Shown: positions 46,220 through 57,900 of the stretch, piece after piece
How positions within the stretch are numbered: the first letter of the stretch is position 1
Layout of the letters: each line of letters begins with the position of its first letter
Assembly (NCBI GenBank): GCA_973895155.1
Contig: OZ316893.1
Coordinates: forward strand, 25,606,001 to 25,670,000
DNA from: Marsupella aquatica
Taxonomy: Eukaryota; Marchantiophyta
Direction: 5' to 3'
Length of the DNA stretch: 64,000 bases
Notes under the pieces: generated by a model
The model's input: the letters and a program-made list of their open reading frames with translations, nothing else
Told to the model about the DNA's origin: nothing
Database searches by the model: none
Made by a program: the position numbers and the translations under genes

Positions 46220-46850
46220 GCGATTTGGAGGACGCAGGTTTTCTTCATTCTCGTAGTCCTGGCATTCGTCCTCCTGCGCTAAGTGTCAGCTGGAGAAGTC
46301 CTCCAGCATGGCGTTCGAGATCTTGTGAGAAGCTTCGAGGCGAGAAGCTTCGAGAAACGGTGCTGCCGGTCCCGAAATGTGAGCGTTTTTGATCAGCTGG
46401 GTGGGGGGTGGGTTGAGCTATTTGATTGACGGACTCCGTTGCTTTGTTTGGGTGTTTTATTGGGCTTCGCCCGTCGTTAGGATGTGTATCTGAAGCGAGG
46501 AGTGAAGTGTCTGTTTGGGAGGGTGTGAGAAAGCGATTTGTAGATTAGAGTTTTTCTGCCGTCTCGTAGTCATGGTCGTCTGCCTCGTCATTGTATAGCG
46601 TTAAGTGTCAGCAGGAGAAGTCCTCAGGCATGACGTTCGTGATCTTGTGAGAAACTTCGAGGTGTACATCTGTAGCGAAGAATCTGTCTGGGAGGGTAGG
46701 AGAAAGTGATTTGTAGGACAGAATTTTTCTGCCTTCTCGTAGTCGCCTCCTGGCTGCTTGTCATTATCTAGCGCTAAGTGTCAGCCGGAGAAGTCCTCAC
46801 GCATGACGTTCGTGATCTTGTGAGAAACTTCGAGGTGAGAAACGGTGACA
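46220..46850 (+). repeat. Three diverged direct repeats upstream of the isochorismatase gene
   Basis: Copies at about 46220-46340, 46533-46665 and 46707-46845. Each has GCGATTTG(G/T)A, CTTCTCGTAGTC, then GCTAAGTGTCAGC, GGAGAAGTCCTC and GATCTTGTGAGAAACTTCGA. Spacing is about 310 and 170 bp. It may be a duplicated promoter/leader segment or a repeat. Confidence 0.8.
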
Positions 46851-47542
46851 TGTGAGCGTTATTCAACTGAGTAGTAAGGGGGGAAAGCCATTGATTGTTG
46901 ACAGACCCTGTTGCTGTGTTTGGGTTGGGTTTGGTTATTTTACTTTCTCTTGCTACCGATATTTGTCTATAGTGAGAGAAGAATCTGTCGTTACGGCTGT
47001 TGGTGCTCTTGGCGTGACAGATGTGTCCCGACATGTGAGAGAGTTTGGGAGGGCGGGAGACGAAAGTCCTCGACTTTTGGTTTTTTTCTAATCCGACTAG
47101 TGACCGAGCAGTTTGGTCGTAAAGTGAATGTGCAAACGGAAGTGCCTCGGAAGAAGACTTGTCTGTAGTAACGGTTGTTCCTTTCATCGGGATCTTTTGA
47201 AAGACTGGAAGGGTGCTCTGTCAACCATTGACGGCTGAAACTTACCAGTTCAGTTGGGGAGAAGGTGCATTGATGCAGTAGGTGGTGACAGTAGCCTTTT
47301 GGGAAGAGTTTGTGGTGGTGATCTTCCTTGTCACTGTGTGGTTTCTCCGCTAATTGTTGGGACATCTCTATCCTCGACAAATCTGGTCTCCGGTTCTTGG
47401 TCTTGAAGAAATTGGGGCCTGAGTAGGGCCCATAGTGGGATACTCTCTCGTGATGAAATAGAGTTGTTGTGTGTGCTTTCACTCCCAAGTCTATTGTTGC
47501 AAGGAGAGACGGAGTCGTTAAGGGGAAAGAAATAGTGTGGAA

Positions 47543-48139
47543 ATGGGGAAAACGGAGTTTGAGGATAAGTATCGGATCTATGCTACTCGAGCGAGGAAGC
47601 CTGATCCCTCGCAAGCAGCTCTCCTGGTGATCGATATGCAGGAGTATTTTCGGGATGTTGCGAATGCTATTGTGCCCACCGTCAAGGAGGTGATCGGTTC
47701 TGCAAGGAAGGCTGGCATTCCAATTGTTTACAGCCAGCACTCCCACAAGCGGCCTGAAGAGGACGGGATGCTGAGTGAGTGGTGGGACGGCAAGATCATC
47801 GGCTATGGAACGCCTGAGGCAGACCTCCTCCCAGAGGTGGAGTTCACGGAACATGACAAGCTTGTGAGGAAACATGTGTACAGCCCATTCGTGAACCCCG
47901 ACCTGGAGAGCTACCTGAGGAAGATTGGTCGGTCAGAGGTCATCATCATTGGGGTCCTGACCAATCTGTGTTGCGAGACTGCGGCCAGAGATGCCTTCTG
48001 TAGAGGATTCAGAGTGTTCTTCTCCACTGATGCGACTGCGGCGTTCGCGGCGGAGTATCACGAGTCGACACTGAGAAACCTGGGATATGGATTCGCATAT
48101 CTGGTAAATGCAAATGACTTGCAATTTGGAAAAGGATAG
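47543..48139 (+). CDS. Isochorismatase-family cysteine hydrolase
   Basis: Single-exon frame of 198 codons from ATG 47543 to TAG 48137 (an upstream GTG at 47537 is not a plausible plant start). The family's Asp-Lys-Cys triad is intact: Asp near 31 in LLVIDMQEYF, Lys near 110 in VRKHVYSPF, Cys near 143 in GVLTNLCCETAARDAF, with the usual DATAAF segment near 166. No transit or signal peptide is evident, so cytosolic action is likely. The family hydrolyses amide or vinyl-ether bonds (nicotinamidase, N-carbamoylsarcosine amidase, isochorismatase). I cannot fix the substrate, though nicotinamidase-like metal-binding His are not obvious. No operon-type partner. The absence of introns and bacterial-type look allow, but do not prove, transfer from a microbe. 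Confidence 0.88.
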   Translation: MGKTEFEDKYRIYATRARKPDPSQAALLVIDMQEYFRDVANAIVPTVKEVIGSARKAGIPIVYSQHSHKRPEEDGMLSEWWDGKIIGYGTPEADLLPEVEFTEHDKLVRKHVYSPFVNPDLESYLRKIGRSEVIIIGVLTNLCCETAARDAFCRGFRVFFSTDATAAFAAEYHESTLRNLGYGFAYLVNANDLQFGKG

Positions 48140-51100
48140 AGACTCTGATCTGGAAACGGAGCAGCCGAGCTTACACATCAATTGATGGCAAGGTTCTCAG
48201 AAAGAATCAAAGCTTTTGAAGGAAGGACGGCTTGGCCACTGAGTCAGCCACCTTTTGAGGTGAGGACCTTTGAGATGCGTATAATCAGCGGTATGGAATA
48301 TTGTTTTACGCATGGTCAGGTCAACGCCCGGAGCATAAAGAGAGCCCTGCCTTATTCTGGTCTTCGTCATGGTGGAGAAGATCGGAAACCTTGGTAGCAG
48401 TAGTCTGGAGATGGCGCGGTTTATGGGGATATCCATGAATTGTCGAAAGAAGAAGGTTTGCCACGCACCGGATGGATGCTTACCTGCTGGTGCACACAAT
48501 ATGAAAAGGCACGATTTTGTGGCTGTCGTCCTGGGCTGTTCAGCGACACAGTTTGCCCACACTCCCACCCATCATCGAGAATTCAGTGATTGGGTGGATT
48601 GGAGGGATGCACACAGCATCATTCTAGGCACGATTATGTGGGTACCGTACTCCCCAAGGAAGCTGTCGATGGAGTTTCTCCCCCGACTGCACGGATGAAC
48701 ATCTGATTCATAGAGTAAGGTATCAAGTTGGTTAGTTGGCTGTATCAAGAACCCTCTGAGTCTGGCTGTCACCGGAGAGAGCCGAGCTGGATTCGCGTGG
48801 TTCCTGATGAGGAACTTTCTTATCTCGATCGTTAAGGCCTCGGGACCAACCTCTTGCTAGCCGGTCCTGTGAAGTGCTTGATCAAGATAGAGCGGGTTGC
48901 GCACAGACCAAGTATGGCACGATTCTGCACATCCCTCACTGAGGACAGGAGACATCTAGCTGTATCCTTTTGGAACACTTTTCATAAGCCGTCACGAATT
49001 TGTACGTGGACCTACTCCTCCGATGGGTGAAGTTTTTCTCTAGAGTGAGTGTCGCTGACGAGAAATCGGGTTGTTCAACAGAAACGGGGGCAAATTTAGA
49101 TTCGCGTCTCATCTCCCGTACATCACGACAGAAGATTATTTGCCGGGACCCTTTGGCCCCGATTCAAGGCGTGTTAAGATTCCTATTGGGTTTCACTTGG
49201 ACTCCTTTCCCTCACTTCTACAGATCTTTTGGAAAGGAAACGAAACTCGTGTTGTTGGTGGCCTCACTGTCTGCCGAAGATTTATTGATCATGCAAAGAA
49301 TTCAGTGTCAGCAAGGAGTTGATGTTGGCTCCACTGAGTTCTTTGGGGTGGGGATATCTGTACTGGTGTGAATTCTACGACATCGTGGAATGAGCCAGTA
49401 CGGAGATCGGCGTGATTTGACGGGTGCCACATTGACCATTCAATGGGAGTAGTAGTATATTCTTGCTTGCTGGAGTTTGTGTTCATAAGTTGTGATTTCA
49501 ACCGAATAAGTGATGGACGATCACTTGGAAGAAGTTGGGTAGATTGTGCAGGTATTTCTATGCTTGAAGGAATACCCCCTCCTTCGATTAGTTTTATTTT
49601 ATGGCCACTTAGTTTCATCATGGTTCGGATATAGTAGCGATTGTTGATTTGGTTAGGAATTCGTAGACCCGGTTGGAACTGGAATACCTGCTCGTGCAGG
49701 ATATTTAAATATATGCATTTGTATTTACAACTGTGCTTTTCTTCGGTGTATCCTTGTCAAAAGGGGAGGTCGTACAGTTTCCAAAGGCTTGATTACTGTG
49801 GATGATTTCTCAACTGACGCCCAGTCAGACAATGAGAAGCCAAGTACAGGAGTGTACAAGTTAATTGTTAAGTGGGTCAAGTGACGTGATGTTGCACTGC
49901 TAAAGTTGGAAGTCTCAGACGAAGCGTTTGTCTGTCTTGATAGAGTTACCAATGAGAACCTTCTTATTCGCCATCTGCATGCCTCTAAGTCGAACTAAGA
50001 AAAACTCAATCCTGTTGGGATGTGCACCCGTCTGAGCGGAACTAAGGAAACTTCTTCCTGTTTGGCATGTGCACCCTTCTGAGCTGAACTCGAAAAACTC
50101 TCAGCCGTTGGGATGTGCATCCTCCTGAGCTGAACTTGGAAAATTCCTTCCTGTTTGCCATGTGCACTCTTCTGAGGTGAACGTTGAGAACCCCTTTTGC
50201 TGTGGTCTCTACCTTGATTAGCTCTTCGAACGTCGAAATCTCCTTTCGTATGATGCTGTACCGTGATTACCAATTCGAACGGTGATGATCTCATGGAAAC
50301 AGGTGAAGGTGTTTACTCGTTGTTTGAACTCTTTTCCTTCACTCAAAAGCAGCCACACCCAAATTTTGTCTGGTTAGCTTTGGGTACGCCTCATGGAGAT
50401 GAGCAACATGGTAAATACGCGGCAATCTGACATCTGCTTCGGATAAGATTTCCAAAGGAAAGGTGGTTCACTTGCAGTCAAATCATTTGTAGTATTTGTT
50501 ATCAAGTTGAAAGTATTGGCCGCTTTATCAACAATGCAAAAAAGTGGTACAACAATAGGGGCATTCAACTTGTTAGTTTCTTTCTTTTCATTTCTGTTAT
50601 CAGTCATCTCCCTCCCAAATCCAAGCCAAGGTAGTGGTTTCAAGAATCTCATGAGATTTTAAGCGTTTCGGTTTGATGATATATCCAAATCCAGAATTGC
50701 ATCAGAGTCCAGACATCATCCACTGCCGAATTGTCTTCAATGAATTGCATCGGTTGTATCAAAAAGATAAACTTCTACTCCGGCATAGAGCAAATATATG
50801 CTCATGGGATGGCAGGTAACAACCATATCGGACCCTATCTACGCCAGTATTTGAACTGTCTTGTCGCTCGATGCACAGCAGATCTAGGACAACCTCTGAA
50901 ATGCACTACCTCATATGCTTCTCAAGCCGTAGCCTCTTCATCTGTCATTTACAAGAAGAAACTGTGTGGTAGATTGTTATTAAGCTCAAAACAAGACAAT
51001 AATTTCGTGACCTTTCTGTTTCCCCGAACCTGATGCATCCTCTGCGGAGCTAATTGAAGTTAGACTTTGAGTCGTTGAAGTGAGATTTCACAGTTGCGAA

Positions 51101-51848
51101 TAAACAGAATTACTTTCTAATTCCAAAGAAGTTGACGGTTTAGCTAATTGGCACCCCCGGCAGAGCTTACAATCCATGTACTGGCACGGCTTCGCCCAGC
51201 AGTCTCAATATCTCAGTGCTTCTTTGTTGGTGATGATTTTGCTACCTTTTGTGGTCCAGGTTTCACTCCCCTATACAGTTTGAATCAAGTGACGATCAGG
51301 TCAGACGGAGTCACTGCCTAACTTTACATTCGGCCACAAATAAAGAACCCCCAACTATATGTTGTGAACTTGGTTGAGACTCCCCTTTTCCATTTCCAAT
51401 TCCCACCACCGACAGTTATCCCCATCCCGTCTAGTCCAGCCGCCGACCGTCCCTCCCTCCCTCCCTCCATCCATCCATCCACCCATCCATCCAGTCCAAC
51501 TATTTGACACCAAAACCCAAGACTAAAGTTGTAGGTAGTCGCTCAGGAGTATTCAGCTCAGCTAAACGAAGAACACTTCAGTTTAAAGAACAGGTTACAT
51601 ATGAAAGATCAGCACCCTGTGAACACCACACTTAATCGTTCACCCAACAAAATTGTAGTAGTATTGTTCCCAATTCGCTTTGTGCCCAACATGGTCATTG
51701 ACCTCGGATGATGATCGACTGTGGACCCCACCAGTACTGTGGGTTGCTGCAAAAGTGCAGGAGAATCCCAGTGAAGAGGGGAATCCCAGTGAAGAGGGGA
51801 ATCCCAGCTGAAAAGCATCAGAGGAGAGATTCAACTAAGATCAACAAC
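48140..51848. other. Intergenic, no supported gene; contains short tandem repeats
   Basis: Four ~47-bp units based on (G/C)ATGTGCAC(C)C..CTGAGC(T)GAAC lie at about 50018-50190. A CCCT/CCAT simple repeat is at about 51450-51495. Three copies of GGGAATCCCAGTGAAGA-type units at about 51763-51812 lie in the probable 3' UTR of citrate synthase. Open frames at 48182-49634 lack homology and good starts. Confidence 0.45.
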
Positions 51849-53261
51849 TCACTTGGCAGCTCCAGCAGCCTTTTTGGAGGCATAATTTTCAATCCACTCG
51901 ATAGTCAAACTCTTGGGTCTCTCGATGGGAAGACCATAAGCTCGGTCCCAGATGAGCTGTGAAAGCACACCCATGGTTCGCGAGACTCCAAAGAGCACCG
52001 TGTAAAAATTCTCCTCCTTCAAGCCATAGTACTGCAGCAGAACCCCACTGTGAGCATCCACATTGGGCCACGGATTCTTCACCTTACCCAACTCCAACAG
52101 GATGGGTGGCACCACCTCATACAGCTTGGATACCATCTGAAACATGGGATCGTGTGGGAGATGCTTCAGAGCGAACTCCCTTTGGCAGGTATACCTCGGG
52201 TCCGTCTTCCTGAGCACGGCATGGCCATAACCAGGGACAACCTTGCCACTCTTCAAAGTCTTCCATATGTAATCCTTGAGCTGCTGTACCGACACTTCAG
52301 TGCCTGGCCCAATGTCAGCCGAGATGTCTTGAATCCATCTCAACACCTCCTGGTTAGCCAACCCATGAAGGGGTCCAGCCAAACCATTCATCCCCGCAGC
52401 AACAGAAAGATAGGGATCAGAGAGAGCACTTCCCACCAGATGCACCGCATGGGCACTTACATTGCCACCCTCGTGGTCGGTATGAATAGTGAGGTACAAT
52501 CGCATGAGCTCCTGGAATTCTGGATCGTCAAATCCCAACATGTGAGCGAAATTGGCCCCATAATCCAGACCCTTATCCGCCTTAATGAGCTTCCCACCCT
52601 TGTAGGTCTTCCTATAGATGAAAGCAGCAAGCTCTGGCAGGCGCGCAATCAAATTCATGGAATCCTCATACACTGGCTCCCAGTACTTCTTCTTATCAAT
52701 GCCCTTCTCGTATGCTTTAGCGAACTCACTCTCAGTCTGTAGAGCCATGATTCCCGTAGTCAACTGTGTCATAGGGTGTGCCGTCCTCGGCAATGCCTCC
52801 AACACATCAAAGACGTGTGCGGGAATTGCTGATCTCGCCTTGAACTCCTCCGTCAAAGCCTTGGCTTGCTCCTTGGTTGGCACTTCACCTGTCACCAGGA
52901 GCCAGAAAAGACCTTCTGGGATGGGCTCTCCCTTGGGGATTGCAGACGGAAGTGCCTTCTGGCACTCTGGGATGGACATGCCTCTGAAACGAATCCCCTC
53001 ATCTGCGTCCAAGAGGGAAGTCTGCCAGAGCATACCCTTGATTCCTCTCATCCCTCCAATTGCCATGTCCACGGTGGTGTCCCCCAGCGATACACTACCA
53101 TACTTGGTCTTCACCTCCTTCAGCCTAACCTGCTCCTCGGGAATCAACTGCTTCAGCCTTTCCTTCAGATCTGTGGTGGGGCTCGTGAAGTGCCTTACCC
53201 ATTTTAGCGTCCTTGCCGGTCGCCTAGCTTCTTCCACCAGGGCTCTTAACATCCTTACCAT
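51849..53261 (-). CDS. Citrate synthase, mitochondrial, intronless
   Basis: Uninterrupted frame of 470 codons from ATG 53261 to TGA 51849-51851. A few triplets upstream are open but start with TTG only; ATG at 53252 is an alternative. The first ~30 residues are Arg/Leu-rich with few acids, like a mitochondrial presequence; the rest matches the plant mitochondrial enzyme (Arabidopsis form ~474 aa). Catalytic residues are present: His near 299 ([11 protein letters not shown]), His near 347 ([10 protein letters not shown]) and Asp near 402 ([10 protein letters not shown]), as are the substrate-loop motifs [10 protein letters not shown] and WDRAYG. It condenses oxaloacetate and acetyl-CoA, the first TCA-cycle step in the matrix. 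Angiosperm orthologues have many introns, so complete lack of introns suggests a retrocopy. The frame is undamaged, hence probably functional. Confidence 0.93.
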   Translation of the reverse strand: MVRMLRALVEEARRPARTLKWVRHFTSPTTDLKERLKQLIPEEQVRLKEVKTKYGSVSLGDTTVDMAIGGMRGIKGMLWQTSLLDADEGIRFRGMSIPECQKALPSAIPKGEPIPEGLFWLLVTGEVPTKEQAKALTEEFKARSAIPAHVFDVLEALPRTAHPMTQLTTGIMALQTESEFAKAYEKGIDKKKYWEPVYEDSMNLIARLPELAAFIYRKTYKGGKLIKADKGLDYGANFAHMLGFDDPEFQELMRLYLTIHTDHEGGNVSAHAVHLVGSALSDPYLSVAAGMNGLAGPLHGLANQEVLRWIQDISADIGPGTEVSVQQLKDYIWKTLKSGKVVPGYGHAVLRKTDPRYTCQREFALKHLPHDPMFQMVSKLYEVVPPILLELGKVKNPWPNVDAHSGVLLQYYGLKEENFYTVLFGVSRTMGVLSQLIWDRAYGLPIERPKSLTIEWIENYASKKAAGAAK

Positions 53262-54160
53262 CTTTGCTCCGTTTCGTTTTCGGCGTCCCCTTCTCTCCTT
53301 CTCAGTCCTCAACCCCTCGGAATTAGGTTAATACTCAAGTCAATCCACACTCTCCTGTCCTCCTAGCACACAAAATATCATCAGGATCTATCAAACCTGG
53401 TCTTCGAATCCCTTCCCGAATCAAATTGCACCCCAAATCTACTCTCCTCTAACTATGCATGTCACCACTCGAGCAATTTTCGTCTCGTCTCCTCTGCTAT
53501 GCTCTGCCCACTGAGTCCTCTCCTCCGTCGGTCCTCGTGTCTCTCCTCCTCCACCTCGACCACCTCCTTCAGACTTCTTCGATCCGTCGACAAATTCGGG
53601 GAAAGAGTCCGAGACAACACTTTGCAAGGCCTCTGCTTTGCCTACCCAGTGAATCTCTCCCTGCTAAACAATGCACCAACCAATTGACACCATGGGCCAA
53701 ACTTATACGACCCAGAAAGCAAACGAGCCCCCAGAGAAGAGAGGAGTTACCAAACACTGAAAATCTAAGGGTGGGCGCAAAATGTCTGACGAGGTGAAGA
53801 AGAAAAGAGAAGTCACAGGACGAAAGAGCTTCGATTCTTCAATTCTTCGACGCAGTCAGATGCAAGAGTAACGTCTTCGACCGGAATGCAGGGCCACGAG
53901 GATGGCGGAAAGAGGCGAAATGCACTGTAGGAGAGAACATTCGTGAGGAGCAGCCAGAGCCCGTCAGCAATCATTCAACCTGCCCTCCCTCCCGCTCGCC
54001 ACGCCACGCCACGCCACGCTCAGAAATCGGATTGTCGGAGTGCAGTCCAGTCCAGACGGCCTTTGTCTCCTTGTATCATCGAAAGGGGCCCTTCATCAGA
54101 ATGATGGGGGTAGACGGAACTGCCCCCATTAGAAGGTCTCAAGACTTCAAAAAATTTGGT
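53262..54160 (-). promoter_or_regulatory. Upstream region of citrate synthase
   Basis: Reads pyrimidine-rich on the plus strand (53440-53600), i.e. a purine-rich leader on the gene's strand, comparable to the F-box leader. A CCACG pentamer run lies at 53998-54018. Overlapping short frames on both strands are not credible genes. No core promoter motif assigned. Confidence 0.35.
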
Positions 54161-55750
54161 GGACCTTGACTTAGTAGGTCAGAGGGACGCACAAAGATAA
54201 TGCAAAGTTGTATGCTACCAAATTATTATGGAGCCAAATTATTAGGGCCTCTCAAACTACAATTTGATGGACCTTAATTCCCTAGTTACTGGTTATGGAC
54301 ACCAATTTGATGGACCTTAATTCTCTAGTTACACCAATTTGATGGACCTTAATTCACTAGTTACAGGTTATGGACTCAGAAATTTATGGACACCAATTTG
54401 ATGGACCTTAACTCCCTAATTACGGGTTATGGACACAGAAATTTATGGACACCAATTTCATGGACCTTAACGTACTCCCGAGTTATGGGTTATGGGCATA
54501 GAAAGTTATGGACTATGAAATGCATAGTACATAACTTTTTGCCATTAGGATTGGTCTTATGCCATTACCATCACGGGTTATGGACATAGAAAGTTATGGA
54601 CTATGAAATTCATAGTTCATAACTTTTTGCCATTAGGATTGGTCTTATGCCATTACCATCACAGGCTTGTGACAGATAAAAACTAAAAAAACTTTTACAT
54701 AACCTTGTGAAAAAGTTATGACTATTCCTTTATGGTCAAATGCCATCATCATAATTTTGAAGCTTTGAGACGCCCTAAAATCAGGGTGTCAAAAAACAGC
54801 CATGTAAGTGAGGTATGGCCAAGGACAGAGTGTCTAAGTGTAGGTTCCCCAAAAGTGACAGGGTCTAAGTGTCAAAAACGGGGCATAAGTGACAAGTGTC
54901 TTAGTGCACGCTCCCCAGAAGACACCCCAAGCCTCCAGTTATCCAAGTTATGCATTTCAACTTCTCCATATGTGCCTGTTGCACTTTCCAATAAGTGCAC
55001 ATTAAATTGCTTATGCACTTTCACAAATGCACATTATGCATTTCATCATAAAGTGCATGTTGCACTTCTCCAATTGTGCCTGTTGCACTTTCCAATAAGT
55101 GCATATGAAATCGCTTATGCACTTCCACAAATGTCATATCAGGTCATAAACATCAGATTTCTCATACCCAGAATCCTCGTAGTGCACAATTCAACTGGAT
55201 AAGTGCATGAATCTACAATGTGTAGTTGTCTTTTGACTTATCCATAATGCTTCTAAAATATGTGTTGCAGTAATTGATTAATGCATCTGTACTCTTGTAG
55301 ACGGAAATGCCTTAGGTATTTGTCATTTAGTGACGGGCAACCTGCACTTACAGATGCTGCATTTTTTAGTGCATTTACAAAGGAATATGCTGTATTATTG
55401 AGTGACTACACGACCACCCAGCAGTTACCCACAGAATGCAGTTATAAATGCTGCACTTATCCATGGTAGACTGTTATGGTTTTTATGGCTAGGAAAAAAA
55501 TCCTTATGGGCTACCTAAGTACATGCCCGGCAAAAGACCAGACATCAAAAACATTAGAACAAGGCAAAGCCCTGTGACCTTTCTTCTGGCAGTGCTTTTG
55601 ACTTGCCCTAATGATCCATAACTTGTTGCCATAAAGATTGGTCAGATATATACAATGACACATTAAGTCATTGTAGAGGCTTCAAAAAACAAAACTTTTA
55701 CATAACTCTGTGAAAAAGCTAAGAGACTCCCTATTAGAGCAAGTTAAAGG
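54161..55750 (+). repeat. Large dispersed repeat with internal tandem units; related to 4620-5240 and, inverted, to 63480-63990
   Basis: About five ACCAATTTGATGGACCTTAA units occur at 54249-54465, mixed with GGTTATGGACACAGAAATTTATGG and two copies of TTTTTGCCATTAGGATTGGT (about 54535 and 54624). The part from 54800 to 55480 aligns with 4620-5240. Blocks TTAACTCCCTA and TTTTTGCCAT(A/T)AGGATTG reappear inverted near 63680-63740. No ORF, LTR or TIR was delimited. Confidence 0.65.
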
Positions 55751-56180
55751 TTACTCCCCACTACTAAGTACACAAAACACCCCTAAACCCTAAAACCCCC
55801 CTACACCCCTAAGGAGATACACGCAAGTTGCCTAGGATTTAAACCTAGCCACACCCAGTTGTCAACAGAGGTAATTGGAGATTGTGCAAGAGAGGCGAGG
55901 GAGCGACCGGATTGGGTGGCCTGGGAGGAGTGGAGTACCCCTGTCCATCATGGACCTGCCTTGGCACGACAAGTTTGGCAAGTTCCATGGTTGCACCCAT
56001 GCAAGTCAAGTAGAGAAACAGAACCTGGTCAAAAGCCTGACTTGGGTACTTGATGTTTCGTCAAGTTCCATGGTTGCACCCTTTCAAGGGTACAACGGAG
56101 TCAGGTTTAAGAAGGGTAGTTCAAAGGTTAGTAAATGGTTTTATATATAATACCACATGTTTCCACTCAAATGCAAGAAA
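55751..56180. other. Spacer with possible SINE-like fragment
   Basis: A short interstitial telomere-like run (CCCCTAAACCCTAAAACCCC) lies near 55781. Read on the minus strand, 55800-55865 contains GGTTTAAATCC, a box B-like motif, but there is no clear box A, so a SINE call is weak. Confidence 0.35.
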
Positions 56181-56252
56181 GTGGCTGTAGTTTAGTGGTA
56201 AGAATTCCACGTTGTGGCCGTGGAGACCTGGGCTCGAATCCCAGCAGCCACA
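56181..56252 (+). tRNA. tRNA-His (anticodon GUG)
   Basis: 72-nt cloverleaf. The acceptor stem GTGGCTG pairs with CAGCCAC (56245-56251), discriminator A. The D arm contains TAGTTTAGTGGTA. The anticodon stem CCACG/CGTGG holds loop TTGTGGC with GTG at 56214-56216. The T arm has GGGCTCGAATCCC. No encoded G-1 (the preceding base is A) and no CCA, as in eukaryotic nuclear tRNA-His genes. It matches the plant consensus I recall at essentially every position. Confidence 0.96.
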
Positions 56253-56744
56253 CTCTTTCTACCGATGAAAGATTTTAGTTCCTTTGGAAGGGAACTAAAT
56301 AAATCGGAATGTGTTCCGAGGAACTGAGGAAGCCATTCCGTGCTTGGCGGATCATGTAATCTCAAAACAAGCTGACAGTCGTCACATATCAAGGGTTCAT
56401 GTGTCTGCCAGATGGCGAAGGAGTATTAGTTTTTCTTTTATCAAGGATCATAATGTTATTCAATCCCAAGTTATTTTAATTTAATATTTCAGTCCCCAAA
56501 TAGCCAACATTCCGAGTTTAGCTTTCACTCAATTTTCCCCGAGTACTGGTTTCTTACCAGATCTAAAGTCTTAAACTTTTTTTTCAAGATCTAAAGTCTT
56601 AACAAAGTCTATCAGACGATAATTATGTCCTACCCCAGTGCCGATGAGGGTTGCTAAACAATTTGTTTATTTATTGTTTGGAGATTGTCTCAGGGACAAA
56701 ACTTCTAGGGACAAAAATCTCTACAATTTGTTTTTGTAGAGATC
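56253..56744. other. Intergenic, nothing recognised
   Basis: Short TTTTT terminator-like runs follow tRNA-His only after about 300 bp. A TCTAAAGTCTTAA motif is duplicated near 56560 and 56590. No gene. Confidence 0.35.
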
Positions 56745-57334
56745 ACCTACTAAAACGAGGTTAAAGGATGTGCATTTATAATTTTAGTAGATATCAGGAA
56801 TAAACTTCATAGGTGGGTCACTAAAGGATCAGTAAACTGAAAAGGCTTGGTAGAGATCAGGACCACACCTCAGAGGAGGGTCACCAAATGGATCAATAAA
56901 CTGAAAAAGTTTGGTAGAGATCAGGAGTAAACCCTTTCATAGGAGGGTCACCAAAAGCGTGAATAAACTGGAAGCCGTGGCAGAGATTAGTTGTATATTT
57001 CACAGGAGGTCATTAAAGGATCCATAAGCTTAATCTTGGTAGAGATTACTTAGGAGTAAACCTCATAGGAGGGTCACCAAAAGGATGATTAAGAATAAAC
57101 TGCAAAGCTTCCTTAAGCTTTGGTAGAGGTCAGGGTAAACCTCACAGGAGGGTCACCAAACGGATCAATAAACTGATAAGCTTAAACTTGGTAGAGAATA
57201 GGAGCAAACCTCATAGAGGGTCACCAAAAGGACCAATAAACTGAAAAGCTTGGTGGAGATCAGGAGTAAACCTCTTCATAGGAGGGTCACGAAAAGGATC
57301 ATTAAACTGAAAAGCTTTTAGAAATCAGGACTAA

Positions 57335-57719
57335 GGGCCGTTTTGCATGTACATCAGCCCTCAAGAATGCGGCGTTTCACAAAGCGAAACTTACACAGAA
57401 TCAGGGATTTGGGTTAACAACTCGATCCTCCCCTGTGTTACGTGTGGGATGTGCTGAGGGGCTCGTGTCCACCTCTGTTGTTATGTGCCGCTTAGTTTAC
57501 TGGGAGCAATAGAGGGGATTGAGGCTGCCATTGTCGTATGTGCAGATCAAAGGTCGGGACTGTGAAGGGCCTTAAGGTTTGCGTGCCTTGCCCTTCCAAG
57601 TCCTAGTTTAGTGCCGTCAAGACGGCCTCGTTCAGGGGGCAGTTTTGTTCACTCAGGGGCTGCCACCGTTTGTCTGAAAGGCCATTTTTTGAAGGACCGT
57701 CTACATTGCAAGACTGCCC
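57335..57719. mobile_element. Tourist/Harbinger-like MITE, 385 bp, TAA target duplication
   Basis: Starts GGGCCGTTTTGCATGTA and ends with the reverse complement of GGGCAGTCTTGCAATGTA, so imperfect ~17-bp terminal inverted repeats. TAA flanks both sides (57332-57334, 57720-57722). Removing it restores the tandem unit GATCAGGA(G)TAA...CCTCATC. TAA duplication and GGGC-type ends fit PIF/Harbinger. No transposase frame. Confidence 0.72.
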
Positions 57720-57900
57720 TAAGCCTCATCATAGGAGGGTCACCAAAAGGATCATTAAACTGAAAAGCTCCGTAGAGATCAGGAGTAAACCTCATCAGAG
57801 GAGGGTCAGCAAAAGGATCGATAAACTGGAAGCTTGGTTAGAGATCAGGAGTTAACCTCAGCGGACGGTCACCAAAAGGATGAATAAAAGTGGAAAGCTT

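Noticed and set aside
47537-47542. Earlier GTG start for the isochorismatase
   Set aside because: Plant nuclear genes use ATG; the next in-frame ATG at 47543 gives a complete domain.
53262-53312. Seventeen-codon N-terminal extension of citrate synthase
   Set aside because: It begins with TTG; ATG at 53261 gives normal length and a mitochondrial-type presequence.
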